Source: Candidatus Krumholzibacteriia bacterium (GTDB lineage Bacteria > Krumholzibacteriota > Krumholzibacteriia > JAJRXK01). Taken from it: a stretch of 64,000 bases of DNA. The notes beneath the pieces are model-generated. The model was not told where the DNA came from, made no database searches, and saw only the letters and a program-made list of their open reading frames with translations. Numbering within the stretch: the first letter of the stretch is position 1; the number at the start of each line of letters is the position of its first letter. The stretch spans positions 1 through 64,000 of the forward strand of contig JAOZPE010000013.1 in NCBI GenBank assembly GCA_029932915.1, read 5' to 3'. Positions 8,939 through 17,456 of the stretch are shown in pieces. A program made the translations under genes and the position numbers.

Positions 8939-9655
8939 ATGCGTCTGGGCGTTCTGGCGGATATCCACGGCAACCTCCCCGCGCTGGAGGCGGTGTTGGC
9001 CGACGCTGGGCAACGCGGAGTGGATGGCTACGCCTGCCTGGGCGACATCGTCGGCTACGGCCCGTATCCAGCCGAGTGCCTGGAGCGTCTGCGGAGTCTG
9101 GACTGCCACATCGTCCAGGGCAATCACGAAGCGGCCCTGCTGGGTCTGGCCTCGGCGGGGCGCTTCAACGACTATGCTCGAATTGCGCTCAAGATGACGC
9201 GCAAGTGGTTGGGAGAAGAGGAGTTGGAGTACCTGCGGAGTCTCGAGCCCAGGTTGGAGATCGGAGGCGAGATCCTGCTCTGCCACGGCTCTCCGGACGA
9301 TCGGGACGAATACCTCATCTTCGAGCATCAGATGGAGAGGGTGCTGGAGAAGGCCAGCTACTGGCTGACCTTCTGCGGCCACAGCCACCTGCAGTTCCTC
9401 CACGACGGGGAGACCCTGCACCGGGGTCCCCAGGAGGGCTTCGAACTCTCCGACGAGCGCCGCTACCTCATCAATCCCGGAAGCGTGGGGCAGCCGCGGG
9501 ACGGCGACCCCCGGACGGCCTATTGCGTCGTGGACACCACCGCCCGCCGGCTGGACCAGATCCGGCTGGACTACGACCTGGAGAAGACGGTCCGGGCCTA
9601 CCAGGACGCGGAGCTGCCCGAGTACTCATGGCGGAGATTGCGGGAGGGACGGTAG
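8939..9655 (+). CDS. Calcineurin-like metallophosphoesterase
   Basis: Dinuclear-metal phosphoesterase of 238 aa. The four family motifs are present in order: "LGVLADIHGNLPAL", "ACLGDIVGYGP", "VQGNHEAALLG", and a late "FCGHSHLQFL". This arrangement and length fit the YfcE/MJ0936-like phosphodiesterases or diadenosine-tetraphosphatase-like proteins of the family. The substrate is not readable. The start is ATG 8939 (MRLGVLADIHGN), with GGAAGG about ten bases upstream; the ORF-track start adds 33 residues unlike any family member. Divergent from the GDPD operon. Confidence 0.85.
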   Translation: MRLGVLADIHGNLPALEAVLADAGQRGVDGYACLGDIVGYGPYPAECLERLRSLDCHIVQGNHEAALLGLASAGRFNDYARIALKMTRKWLGEEELEYLRSLEPRLEIGGEILLCHGSPDDRDEYLIFEHQMERVLEKASYWLTFCGHSHLQFLHDGETLHRGPQEGFELSDERRYLINPGSVGQPRDGDPRTAYCVVDTTARRLDQIRLDYDLEKTVRAYQDAELPEYSWRRLREGR

Positions 9656-10206
9656 CCGGGCGGGAGGATCCCGGATCCGCATGGGCGGCCCGCCGAGCCG
9701 GGGAGCCCCGGGAGCGGGTGGCGAAGCGATCCCTATCTGTATGGTGGACAACGAGATATGAGCCCACCGGCCCAACGGGAAAGAGGAGGCTGCAGGCAGC
9801 CTCCTCTCTGATCACCGTTCGGCTAACCACGTTCACCGTTTCCGGTTGATCAACGATCCGGGCGGTAGGCTGCCTTCAGCCTCTGCTCTTCGTTCAAGCC
9901 ACGGGGGTTGCCGGCTGAGCCGGTTTCCTTCGGGCATATGCCCAGAGACCGTGGTGACGGACAACACGATCCGGGTGCCCCACGCCCCCCGATCCGCACC
10001 GTCCGTTCCAGCGACAGCAGATGGGAAACCCATCGGTGCTACCGCCCAGGATCACGCCCATGTATACTTTACCCATCGGGAGAGTGCAAGTGTCTTTTCA
10101 GGGAATGCGCCGTGGAGTAAAGTGCCGCTGCGGGGCAAGACATGGTCCAAGTGGGGACTGCGCTCGCGGGGACCACCCCGGCCGCTCAATCATGGAATCC
10201 TGAGGC
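9656..10206. other. Gene-free interval with several inverted repeats
   Basis: About 550 bases with no convincing coding sequence on either strand. It contains a 12-bp perfect stem near 9782-9807, GCCGGCTGAGCCGG-type short hairpins near 9910, and CCACGG/CCGTGG arms about 45 bases apart around 9900-9954. A TATACT box (-10-like) lies near 10063. The middle portion could fold as a structured RNA, but I could not match it to a known riboswitch or small RNA. Confidence 0.4.
9782..9807 (+). terminator. Strong hairpin downstream of the metallophosphoesterase
   Basis: AGAGGAGGCTGC pairs perfectly with GCAGCCTCCTCT across a minimal loop. It lies 126 bases after the metallophosphoesterase stop. No T-run follows, so a terminator or another RNA or DNA structure are both possible. 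Confidence 0.5.
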
Positions 10207-11343
10207 ATGGCCGCAAACCCTTTTCGTTTCGGAACTCCCATCGATGAAGCCCTGCTCATCGACCGCGAGCAGGAGCGCGAGCAGCTCCTCCGCCAACTGC
10301 GTCTGGCCAAGGGCCTGGCCGTGGTCGGGCCGCGCGGCACGGGCAAGAGCAGTCTCCTGCGGGCGGTGGCCGCGTCGTGCCGCGCCGAGAACATGGACGT
10401 GGCGTGGGTCGACCTGTTGCCGGCCATCAATTCCCGCCGCTTCGCCGAGCTCTATGCCTCGGCCCTCACGCTGGAACCTTCGCACACCGTCGAGGACATG
10501 CGCGAGGCGATGCGCCGTCTCATCCCCCACTTCTCTCCGCGGGTCACGATCAGCGGTGAGGGCCGTCCCGCTCTCCAATTGGATCTGTGGGATCGCGAGA
10601 GGGACATCCAGGCGCTGATGGATCGCATCTTCGAGGTTCCCGGGGAGATGCAGGCGCGCAGCGGCCGGCCGCTGGTGGTGGTCTTCGACGACTTCGAGGA
10701 TCTGCTGTCCACCGACCAGGACGATCTCCTGCGCAATCTGGCTGCGGCCGTGCGCAAGCAGATCGAGGTGGCCTACGTCTTCGTGCTGCGGCGCGACGCG
10801 ACGCTGCGCCGCACCTTCCTCGAGCCCCGCAGCCCCTTCTACCGCCTGGCCGAGCCGATGAAGATCGAGCCGGTGCCGGCCGGTGAGATGAGCCAGGGTC
10901 TGCAGGTGCTCTTCGAGGAACAGGGGGTCGCGATCGAGCACGAATTGGTCTACGAGATCCTCACCGTCGCCGCCCACGTTCCCCACTACGTGCAGATGCT
11001 GGCCCACACGGTCTTCGAGGAAGCGCGTGAGGAGGGCCGGGCGAGGATGGAACACCTCAAGGCGGCCATCTCCCACGTGTTGGAGAGCCAGGCCTACGCC
11101 TTCAAGTTCCAGTGGGACCAGCTCTCACCGCACCAGAAGAACCTCGCGCTGGCCATTGCACAGGGACACACCGAGAAACTGCATTCACAATTGATGGTCG
11201 TGCGCCTGGGACTGGGATCGCCCAGCACGGTGGCGAAGAACCTGAAGGCGCTCGACGCACGGGAGATCCTGCGGCGCACCGAAGAGGAGATCCGTTTCGT
11301 CGACCCCTTCTTCGGTCTCTGGCTGCAGCGGAGAATGGCCTGA
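10207..11343 (+). CDS. AAA-type ATPase with C-terminal winged helix
   Basis: P-loop ATPase of the archaeal-type/STAND-related group (378 aa). It has Walker A "GPRGTGKSSLLRA" (about residues 40-52), Walker B "LVVVFDDFEDLL", and a sensor-like "VFVLRRDATL". The C-terminal ~90 residues resemble a winged helix ("MVVRLGLGSPSTVAKNLKAL"). Proteins of this layout are ATP switches whose partners vary; no substrate can be named. It lies six bases upstream of the ABC-F gene and is likely co-transcribed with it. No signal peptide or membrane segment. Confidence 0.75.
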   Translation: MAANPFRFGTPIDEALLIDREQEREQLLRQLRLAKGLAVVGPRGTGKSSLLRAVAASCRAENMDVAWVDLLPAINSRRFAELYASALTLEPSHTVEDMREAMRRLIPHFSPRVTISGEGRPALQLDLWDRERDIQALMDRIFEVPGEMQARSGRPLVVVFDDFEDLLSTDQDDLLRNLAAAVRKQIEVAYVFVLRRDATLRRTFLEPRSPFYRLAEPMKIEPVPAGEMSQGLQVLFEEQGVAIEHELVYEILTVAAHVPHYVQMLAHTVFEEAREEGRARMEHLKAAISHVLESQAYAFKFQWDQLSPHQKNLALAIAQGHTEKLHSQLMVVRLGLGSPSTVAKNLKALDAREILRRTEEEIRFVDPFFGLWLQRRMA

Positions 11344-11349
11344 CTCGCC

Positions 11350-13341
11350 GTGTCCCTGATCACCCTGCAGAACGCCGGATTCGATTACGGCCGCCAGGTC
11401 ATCCTCGACGGTGTCAATCTCACCATCCATGCCGGCGAGCGCTACGGCCTGGTGGGGGTGAACGGAGCGGGCAAGAGCACCCTCATCCGTCTGTTGGCCC
11501 ACGAGCTCGAACCCCTGCGCGGGCAGATCCAGAGGGCGTCGAGGGTGAGGGTGGGATACCTCACCCAGGACACCCGGCTGGAGAGCGACGAGGGACTACT
11601 GGAGGCGGTGTGCAACACGGCCTTCGCCGAGATCCTCGAGCTCGAACGGGATCTGGAGGAGCTCACCCGGCGCATGGGTGAAGGCGAGGATACGCCGGAG
11701 CTGCTGGAGGAATATGGTCGCCTGCACGAGCGCTTCGAGGCGGCCGACGGCTACACCCTGCGCGCACGCTGTGAAACCGCGCTCATGGGATTGGGATTCT
11801 CCACCGGCCGTTTCGACCAGGCGGTCTCCACCCTCAGCGGCGGACAGAAGCGCCGGGCCGCCCTCGCCGCGGTCCTCTTGGGCGGCTTCGACGTGTTGCT
11901 GCTCGACGAGCCCACGAACCATCTCGATCTGGACGCGCGCGAGTGGCTGGAGGAGAACCTGGTGGCCCGGCCGGGGGCGATGATCGCCATCTCCCACGAC
12001 CGCGCCTTCCTGGACAACACCACCGACTTCACCCTGCACCTGTACAACGGCCGGCTCGACCGCTTCCAGGGAAACTACACGAAGTTCATGCGGCAGTGGG
12101 TGGAGCAGAAGGCCCAATGGGAGGAGCGCTTCCGCCGCCAGCAGGAGAAGATCACCCGGACCGAGGCGTTCATCCGCAAGAACATCGCCGGACAGCGAAC
12201 CTCCCAGGCCAAGAGCCGGCGCAAGCAGTTGGCCAGGATGGACCGGATCGAGGCGCCGCCCAGCGAGGGCCGCAGCTACCACTTCGATTTCAAGCCGGCG
12301 AGATCGAGTGGACAGGTGGTCTTCGAGGCCAAGGGCTTGACTCAGCGCTTCGGCGATCTCCTGTTGTATCGGAAGCTCGACTTCCAGATCCTGCGGGGAG
12401 AGAAGGTGGGGGTCATCGGTCCCAACGGAACCGGGAAGACCACCCTGCTGCGTGCGCTGACCCGGGAGATCGTTCCCACCGAGGGGACGATCGTCACCGG
12501 CCACAACGTCGACATCGGCTACTACGACCAGAACCTCAGCCTGGTGAACGACGCCAACACGGTCCTGGGCGAGCTGCGCGCGCTCGATCCCATGGCCAGC
12601 GACGGCGATCTGCGATCGCTGTTGGCTGCCTTCGGTTTCGACGAGGACATGATCGACCAGCCGATCCGTTCACTGAGCGGCGGTGAGCGGGCGAGGTTGT
12701 CTCTGCTGCATCTGATCTTCGAGCGGCACAACACCCTCCTGCTGGACGAGCCCACGAACCACCTGGACACCGACAGCCGGGAGGCCCTGGAAGCCGCGCT
12801 GGTGGACTATCCGGGCACGATCATCTGTGTGTCCCACGACCGCTACTTCCTCAACCGCATCGTCGATCGCATCTTCGCCTTCGAGACCCGCACCGGTGGA
12901 GGCATCGATGGCGACGGGGCGGTCGTGGGGGTTCGGCAATACCTGGGCAACTACGACGACTACCGCAGGAAGAAGAAGCAGGAGGAAGAAGAGCGGCGGA
13001 CGGCCCCGGAGGGAGCCCGGGACGAGACGCCGCCGGCCAATCGCCCGGCCGATCCCCAGGCCACGCGTCCGCCCACGCCGATCCCCACCGACGGCTCGGT
13101 GCGCAAGCGGCAGTTGAGCAAGAACCAGTTGCAGAGGATCCGCCGGGAGATCCAGGATCTCGAAGAGGAGATCGCCCTGCTCGAGGAGGACATCGAGCTG
13201 TTGGGAAGGAAGATGAGTACGGGAAAGCTCGAAGGTGCCGCGCTGGCCAAGGCGGCACAGGACGTGGCCAGGCTTCAGGCGATCCTCGAGGAGAAGATGC
13301 AGCGGTGGGAGGAACGGAATCGCCTGATGGAGCGCTCGTAG
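11350..13341 (+). CDS. ABC-F family ATPase (Uup/EttA-like ribosome-associated)
   Basis: Duplicated ATP-binding-cassette protein without membrane domain (663 aa). First cassette: Walker A "GVNGAGKSTLIRL", signature "LSGGQKRRAALA", Walker B "DVLLLDEPTNHLD". A linker with "IAGQRTSQAKSRRKQLARM" is typical of the P-site tRNA-interaction motif region. Second cassette: "GPNGTGKTTLLRA", "LSGGERARLSLL", "TLLLDEPTNHLD". The C-terminal ~80 residues are a coiled coil as in Uup. ABC-F proteins act on the ribosome or rescue stalled translation; Uup also affects DNA. Start is GTG at 11350, directly after the ATPase gene. Confidence 0.92.
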   Translation: MSLITLQNAGFDYGRQVILDGVNLTIHAGERYGLVGVNGAGKSTLIRLLAHELEPLRGQIQRASRVRVGYLTQDTRLESDEGLLEAVCNTAFAEILELERDLEELTRRMGEGEDTPELLEEYGRLHERFEAADGYTLRARCETALMGLGFSTGRFDQAVSTLSGGQKRRAALAAVLLGGFDVLLLDEPTNHLDLDAREWLEENLVARPGAMIAISHDRAFLDNTTDFTLHLYNGRLDRFQGNYTKFMRQWVEQKAQWEERFRRQQEKITRTEAFIRKNIAGQRTSQAKSRRKQLARMDRIEAPPSEGRSYHFDFKPARSSGQVVFEAKGLTQRFGDLLLYRKLDFQILRGEKVGVIGPNGTGKTTLLRALTREIVPTEGTIVTGHNVDIGYYDQNLSLVNDANTVLGELRALDPMASDGDLRSLLAAFGFDEDMIDQPIRSLSGGERARLSLLHLIFERHNTLLLDEPTNHLDTDSREALEAALVDYPGTIICVSHDRYFLNRIVDRIFAFETRTGGGIDGDGAVVGVRQYLGNYDDYRRKKKQEEEERRTAPEGARDETPPANRPADPQATRPPTPIPTDGSVRKRQLSKNQLQRIRREIQDLEEEIALLEEDIELLGRKMSTGKLEGAALAKAAQDVARLQAILEEKMQRWEERNRLMERS

Positions 13342-13426
13342 GGCAGGGGTGAATTGGCCGGGGCCGCATACGAACGATCGATCTATTTTGGTCGGTCCGA
13401 TTTCAATTGGACCCTTCCCTTTGTGA

Positions 13427-13466
13427 TCCCCATATTCAGGTGAGTCGTGGTCCCCATATTCAGGTG
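13427..13466. repeat. Two direct 16-bp repeats upstream of pckG
   Basis: TCCCCATATTCAGGTG occurs exactly twice (13427-13442 and 13451-13466), 24 bases start to start, about 70 bases before the PEPCK start. Just upstream, GGTCC and GGACC arms flank an AT-rich centre (about 13395-13412). Position and spacing suggest a regulator binding site, but no regulator is identified. Confidence 0.5.
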
Positions 13467-13536
13467 GGATTTGCCCGAAGATCATTGATTCATGTCAGAT
13501 TCGCCCAGATGAGGCGGGTTCAACGAGGAGGCAGCA

Positions 13537-15498
13537 ATGCTGGAGCTGAAGAAGGGCGTGGACATCCTCTCGGCAGTGGGGGGAATCGATTCCATCGCCG
13601 ATGCCTGGAAGGTGATCCGGGAGAAACTGGACGACGAGCACCAGGCGAGGCTGTCGAAGATCAAGACCGAGGATGCCATCCTGAAGATCGCCAACGCCAT
13701 TGCATGCTGCCAGCCGGACTCGGTCTACATCTCGACCGGCAGCCCCGAGGACATGGAGAACGTGCGGCGGATGAGTCTGGAGAAGGGCGAGGAGAAGCCC
13801 TTGGCGATGAAGGACCACACCATCCACTTCGACCTGCCCGAGGAGCAGGGTCGTATCGTGGACCGCACCTACTACATCTACAACGAGGGTGATCCGGTCA
13901 GCAGCCTGGGCCAGAAGCTGCCCCGCGACGAGGCCCTCGACTATGTGAAGAAGTACATGACCGGCATCATGAAGGGCAAGACCATGATGGTCGGCTTCTT
14001 CAGCCGTGGTCCCGCCGGCGCCAAGATGGCCATCCCCGCCATCGAGATCACCTCGTCGACCTACGTCATGCACTCCGCGGACATCCTGTACCGTCATTGC
14101 TTCCATGACTTCGACAAGCAGGTGGAGATCTCCGGCACCTTCATGACCAACGTGCACAGTGAAGGTCCCAATCGCCCCGAGGATCTGCCCAACGCCCGCG
14201 TGTTCATGGATCGCAGTTGGCTCACGACCTACTCGATGTTCTGCACCTATGCCGGCAACACCCTGCTCCTGAAGAAGGGCAACCACCGTTTCGCCGTCGA
14301 TCTGGCCGTGTACTACGGCAAGGGCGAGGAACTCTCCGAGCACATGTTCATCACCGGCATGAAGGAGAAGAGCGGGCGGATCACCTGGTTCTCCGGCGCC
14401 GCCCCCAGTGGATGCGGCAAGACCACCACGGCCATGGCCGGCACCGAATTCGTCGGCGATGACCTGGCCCAGATGTGGATCGCCGAGGACGGGACCCTGC
14501 GCGCGATCAACCCCGAGCAGGGCATCTTCGGCATCGTGGCCGATGTGAACTGGGAGGGCGACCCCTACCTGATGAAGTGCCTGCGCGAGGAGGGCACCGA
14601 GGTCATCTGGTCGAACGTGCTCGTCGACGACAAGGGCGTGCCCCATTGGACGGGCAACGGAGAGGAGCACCCCGATCACGGCATCAACTTCCAGGGTGAA
14701 TGGTACAAGGGGAAGAAGGATGCCAACGGCAAGGAGATCCCCATCTCCCATCCGAACGCCCGTTGCACCCTGCGTTGCAGCGCCATCGGCAACTTCAGTA
14801 CCGAGGTCGGCGACGATCCCAAGGGTGCCCAGGTGAAGGTCGTGACCTACTCCGGCCGCGACGCGGACACCATGCCCCCCGTCTGGGTGGGCAAGAATTC
14901 GGAGCACGGTGTGGTCATCGGCGCCTCGGTCGTGTCGGCGGCTACGGCGACTGAGGTCGGGGCCAGCGGTGTGAAGCGCCAGCCCTGGGCCAACGCTCCG
15001 TTCATTCCCGGTTCGCTGGCCGACTACATGCGGGCCCAGTTCGAGTTCTTCGGCAACACGAAGTTCTCCGACGCGGGCAAGCCGGTCCTGGCGGGCCTGA
15101 ACTACTTCCTCACCAGCGAGGCCCGAGGGGGCAACGAGGGCAAGAAGCTCCTGGGTGAGAAGCGCGATGTGAAGGCCTGGTTGACCTGGCTCGCTCGTTT
15201 CGCCCATGGCGACTACAAGGGCATCGAGACGCCCATCGGCTACATTCCTCTCTACGAAGACCTGAAGGAGACCTTCGCCGAGACCATCCAGAAGGAGTAC
15301 CCGCGCGAACTGTACGAGATGCAGTTCTCCATCTACACCGACCTCATCCAGGCCCGCATCGACCTGCAGCGGGAGGCCTTCGGCAAGGAGGAGAACCTTC
15401 CCGAGCAGTTGTTCCAGGTCTATGACGAGTGGGAGGCCGGCTTGAAGGAACTCCGGGACAAGTTCGGTCCGGTGGTCAAGCCCTCTCAGCTCGGCTGA
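13537..15498 (+). CDS. pckG: Phosphoenolpyruvate carboxykinase (GTP)
   Basis: Converts oxaloacetate and GTP to phosphoenolpyruvate, GDP and CO2, the entry to gluconeogenesis (653 aa, a little longer than typical GTP-PEPCK). The kinase P-loop region reads "SGAAPSGCGKTTTAMAG", followed by the metal-binding "EFVGDDLAQMW" and the family stretch "INPEQGIFGIVADVNWEGD". The cysteine within the P-loop is the hyper-reactive residue typical of GTP-type enzymes. Start ATG 13537 has GAGGAG at good spacing. Alone in its transcription unit with a strong terminator downstream and a repeat-containing upstream region. It could feed hexose phosphate to the glycogen operon in this window. Confidence 0.93.
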   Translation: MLELKKGVDILSAVGGIDSIADAWKVIREKLDDEHQARLSKIKTEDAILKIANAIACCQPDSVYISTGSPEDMENVRRMSLEKGEEKPLAMKDHTIHFDLPEEQGRIVDRTYYIYNEGDPVSSLGQKLPRDEALDYVKKYMTGIMKGKTMMVGFFSRGPAGAKMAIPAIEITSSTYVMHSADILYRHCFHDFDKQVEISGTFMTNVHSEGPNRPEDLPNARVFMDRSWLTTYSMFCTYAGNTLLLKKGNHRFAVDLAVYYGKGEELSEHMFITGMKEKSGRITWFSGAAPSGCGKTTTAMAGTEFVGDDLAQMWIAEDGTLRAINPEQGIFGIVADVNWEGDPYLMKCLREEGTEVIWSNVLVDDKGVPHWTGNGEEHPDHGINFQGEWYKGKKDANGKEIPISHPNARCTLRCSAIGNFSTEVGDDPKGAQVKVVTYSGRDADTMPPVWVGKNSEHGVVIGASVVSAATATEVGASGVKRQPWANAPFIPGSLADYMRAQFEFFGNTKFSDAGKPVLAGLNYFLTSEARGGNEGKKLLGEKRDVKAWLTWLARFAHGDYKGIETPIGYIPLYEDLKETFAETIQKEYPRELYEMQFSIYTDLIQARIDLQREAFGKEENLPEQLFQVYDEWEAGLKELRDKFGPVVKPSQLG

Positions 15499-15524
15499 TT
15501 TCGATCGGGATACCGACCCGAGTG

Positions 15525-15559
15525 GAAGCGCCCGGTTCTTTCGAACCGGGCGCTTTCTT
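15525..15559 (+). terminator. Rho-independent terminator of pckG
   Basis: AAGCGCCCGGTTC pairs with GAACCGGGCGCTT (13 bp, loop TTTC), followed by TCTT, 27 bases after the pckG stop. Confidence 0.85.
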
Positions 15560-15655
15560 GTCCGCCCTCCAGCGGTGGGGTGCCGAGCCCCCGCGCCGCC
15601 ACCGGGCGGCTCGATGGTGATTTGTGGCCCATGGCGTGCCGGCTCCATTTTCTCT

Positions 15656-15692
15656 TTGACTTTCCCGAATATCACAACATCGTGATAAAACG
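15656..15692 (+). promoter_or_regulatory. Promoter and palindromic operator of the ArsR-type gene
   Basis: A TTGACT (-35-like) at 15656 is followed by the perfect inverted repeat TATCAC-N6-GTGATA (15670-15687), which ends five bases before the start codon. There is no Shine-Dalgarno between operator and ATG, so the message may be very short-leadered. A 6-6-6 dyad over the start region is typical of autoregulated ArsR/SmtB genes. Confidence 0.6.
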
Positions 15693-16031
15693 ATGAATCA
15701 GGTCATTGCATCACACTTGTTTCTCGACGACCACCGGGCCTGCTCGTGGATTCGTGACTACGTCAACCACTTCGCCAACCCGGTGCGGCTCAAGGTGTTG
15801 TGTCGTTTGATGCAGGGCCCCGCCTGTGTCTCCGAGCTGGTGGAATCCACCGAAGAGAGGCAGTCCACGGTCTCCCAGCAGCTCAAGAATCTGCTGCTGG
15901 CCGGACTCATCGAGCGCGAGGGAAGGGGAACCCGGAACTACTACCGCATCGCCGATGCGACGATTCCCGAGACCATGCGCTTCCTGGCTGAGATCGCCCG
16001 CCAAGCCAGCGGGTCATCGAGGCATCGCTGA
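15693..16031 (+). CDS. ArsR-family winged-helix regulator upstream of the Mbx-like operon
   Basis: Small winged-helix repressor (112 aa). The HTH reads "CVSELVESTEERQSTVSQQLKNLLLAGLIERE" with wing "GRGTRNYYRI"; "FANPVRLKVL" is the typical ArsR N-terminal helix. Three cysteines (about residues 17, 37 and 45) are present, none arranged as the classical ELCVCDL metal site. A dyad sits on its own start codon and a second dyad lies between it and the first operon gene 56 bases downstream. This suggests it controls both itself and the operon. SurR, the sulfur-responsive regulator of mbx in Pyrococcus, is also ArsR-like, so sulfur or redox sensing is a reasonable but unproven guess. Confidence 0.8.
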   Translation: MNQVIASHLFLDDHRACSWIRDYVNHFANPVRLKVLCRLMQGPACVSELVESTEERQSTVSQQLKNLLLAGLIEREGRGTRNYYRIADATIPETMRFLAEIARQASGSSRHR

Positions 16032-16050
16032 TCCTGATCAACCACCCCGC

Positions 16051-16064
16051 CCCACGCCCGTGGG
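16051..16064. promoter_or_regulatory. Palindrome before mrpE
   Basis: CCCACG-CC-CGTGGG is a perfect 14-base dyad in the 56-base gap between the ArsR-type gene and mrpE. The two-base centre favours a DNA operator over an RNA hairpin. Candidate regulator site. Confidence 0.35.
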
Positions 16065-16087
16065 AAGAGGGGGATGGCGAGGAGATC

Positions 16088-16588
16088 ATGAGGACCATAG
16101 TGGGATTCTTCGCGGCGTTCATCACTCTGTTGGCACTGTGGCTTGCCCTGGTCGGCAACCTCGATCCGCAGGAGATCGCCGCCGGGTCGATCGTGGCGGT
16201 GGCGGTGGCCGTCATCGCCCGGGGAGCGCCCTTCACCGGCCGCAGTCTGCGTTTCCTGCACCCCCGCCGACTCGTGACGGCCCTGGTGTACATTCCCTAT
16301 CTGTTGTGGTCGATCGTGGAGTCGAACGTCGATGTGGCGTTGCGCGTCATCGATCCGTCCCTTCCCATCCGGCCCGGAATCGTTCGGGTGCGTACCCGGC
16401 TGAAGAATCCGGTGGCTCGTCTGGTGCTCGCCAATTCCATCACCTTGACCCCGGGCACCCTCACCGTGGACCTGTGTGAAGACGAGCTGTGCATTCACTG
16501 GGTGGACGTACAGGCGAGGAACATCGACGAAGCCACCAAGAAGATCGTGACCGGCTTCGAGCGTTTCCTGGAGGTGATCTTTGAATAA
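16088..16588 (+). CDS. mrpE: MrpE/MbhA-like membrane subunit
   Basis: First structural gene of the Mbx-like operon (166 aa). Two N-terminal hydrophobic helices ("FAAFITLLALWLALVGNL", "AAGSIVAVAVAVIA") and a third ("LVTALVYIPYLLWSIVESN") are followed by the MrpE signature stretch "NSITLTPGTLTVDL" and a small cytoplasmic domain. In Mrp antiporters and in Mbh/Mbx complexes this subunit belongs to the sodium-translocating module. GAGGAG lies six bases before the ATG. It overlaps mrpF by 8 bases. Confidence 0.9.
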   Translation: MRTIVGFFAAFITLLALWLALVGNLDPQEIAAGSIVAVAVAVIARGAPFTGRSLRFLHPRRLVTALVYIPYLLWSIVESNVDVALRVIDPSLPIRPGIVRVRTRLKNPVARLVLANSITLTPGTLTVDLCEDELCIHWVDVQARNIDEATKKIVTGFERFLEVIFE

Positions 16589-16847
16589 TCCAGTCTTGAT
16601 CCTCGAACTGGCCCTGGTGCTCGCCGGTGCGGCTGCGTTGCTCGCGGTGTGGCGCCTTCTGAAGGGTCCGGGTCCGTTCAACCGGGCGGTGGCCATGGAC
16701 GTGCTCGGGCTGGTGACGATGCCGATGATGGCTGCTCTCGCGCTGTACTCCGGACGCGGTATCTACCTGGACGTCGCTCTGGTCTACGCCGTGCTCTCCT
16801 TCCTCGGCGTCACCGCGCTGGCGCGCTACGCCGATCGGGGGTTGTGA
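16581..16847 (+). CDS. mrpF: MrpF/MbhB-like membrane subunit
   Basis: Three-helix membrane protein (88 aa) with "WRLLKGPGPFNRAVAMDVLG" (the conserved MrpF R-L-x-x-G-P-x-x-x-R-x-x-A-x-D pattern) and an acidic helix "YLDVALVYAVLSFLGV". Belongs to the Na+/H+ module shared by Mrp and Mbh/Mbx complexes. Translationally linked to mrpE by overlap and one base from mrpG. Confidence 0.9.
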   Translation: MNNPVLILELALVLAGAAALLAVWRLLKGPGPFNRAVAMDVLGLVTMPMMAALALYSGRGIYLDVALVYAVLSFLGVTALARYADRGL

Positions 16848-16848
16848 G

Positions 16849-17193
16849 ATGGGCAACCATGAAATGATCGGCGCGGTGGTGACCCTCGTCGGTTCCGTCT
16901 TCCTCTTTCTCGGCGCGCTGGGCATCGTGCGCATGCCCGACCTCTACAACCGGATGCAGGCGGGAACGAAGGCCACGACCCTGGGCAACCTCATGGCCTT
17001 GCTCGGAATCGGTATCATCCATCCGGCATGGCTCATCAAGCTCGTTCTGATTGCACTCTTCGTTCTCATCACGAACCCTCTCTCGTCGCACGCCCTGGCA
17101 CGATCGGCCCGCCGGTCGGGGGTGCCGTTGGCGGACGTCACGGTTCGCGACGAGTACGAGGAGGTTCTGGTGGAGAAGGGAATCGAGCCATGA
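16849..17193 (+). CDS. mrpG: MrpG/MbhC-like membrane subunit
   Basis: Three-helix protein of 114 aa with the MrpG signature "ALGIVRMPDLYNRMQAGTKATTLG" and a late helix "LVLIALFVLITNPLSSHALA". It completes the E-F-G trio of the ion-translocating module. The C-terminal ~20 residues are a soluble tail. Its ATGA stop overlaps the next start, so translation is coupled. Confidence 0.9.
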   Translation: MGNHEMIGAVVTLVGSVFLFLGALGIVRMPDLYNRMQAGTKATTLGNLMALLGIGIIHPAWLIKLVLIALFVLITNPLSSHALARSARRSGVPLADVTVRDEYEEVLVEKGIEP

Positions 17194-17456
17194 ACGTCCT
17201 GTCCTTCCTCAATCTCGTCGACCTGCTGGTGTGTGCGGTCGTGTTGATCGCGGCGGGCGGCGCGGCCCTGCACCGCAACCTTCTCTCGGCGGTGGTCTTC
17301 GCCGGCGTGGCCAGCCTGGCCGTGTCCTTCCTGTTCCTGCGTCTGGCCGCACCCGATGTGGCGATGACCGAGGCCGCCATCGGAGCCGGACTGTCCACGG
17401 TGATCTTCCTGATCGCGGTGCGGCGCACCCAGGAGACCGAGGAGGAGGACCGATGA
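17190..17456 (+). CDS. DUF4040 (MbhD-like / MrpA C-terminal) subunit
   Basis: Small three-helix membrane protein (88 aa) matching the DUF4040 segment found at the C-terminus of MrpA and as separate MbhD/MbxD in archaeal complexes. The recognisable part is "RLAAPDVAMTEAAIGAGLSTVIFLIAV", where the Asp and Glu in membrane helices are conserved ion-path residues. The ORF-track start at 17028 lies in the previous gene. The ATG at 17190, overlapping the mrpG stop, gives the family length. Its stop overlaps the next start (ATGA). Confidence 0.88.
   Translation: MNVLSFLNLVDLLVCAVVLIAAGGAALHRNLLSAVVFAGVASLAVSFLFLRLAAPDVAMTEAAIGAGLSTVIFLIAVRRTQETEEEDR

Noticed and set aside
9850-9960. Possible cyclic-di-GMP (GEMM) riboswitch
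   Set aside because: A TTCAAGCCACGGG...TTGCCGG stretch loosely recalls the 3' half, but the GCAAACC/GAAA receptor half is absent.
13495-15675. 726-aa minus-strand ORF opposite pckG
   Set aside because: Shadow of the PEPCK gene caused by high GC; no signal or domain.
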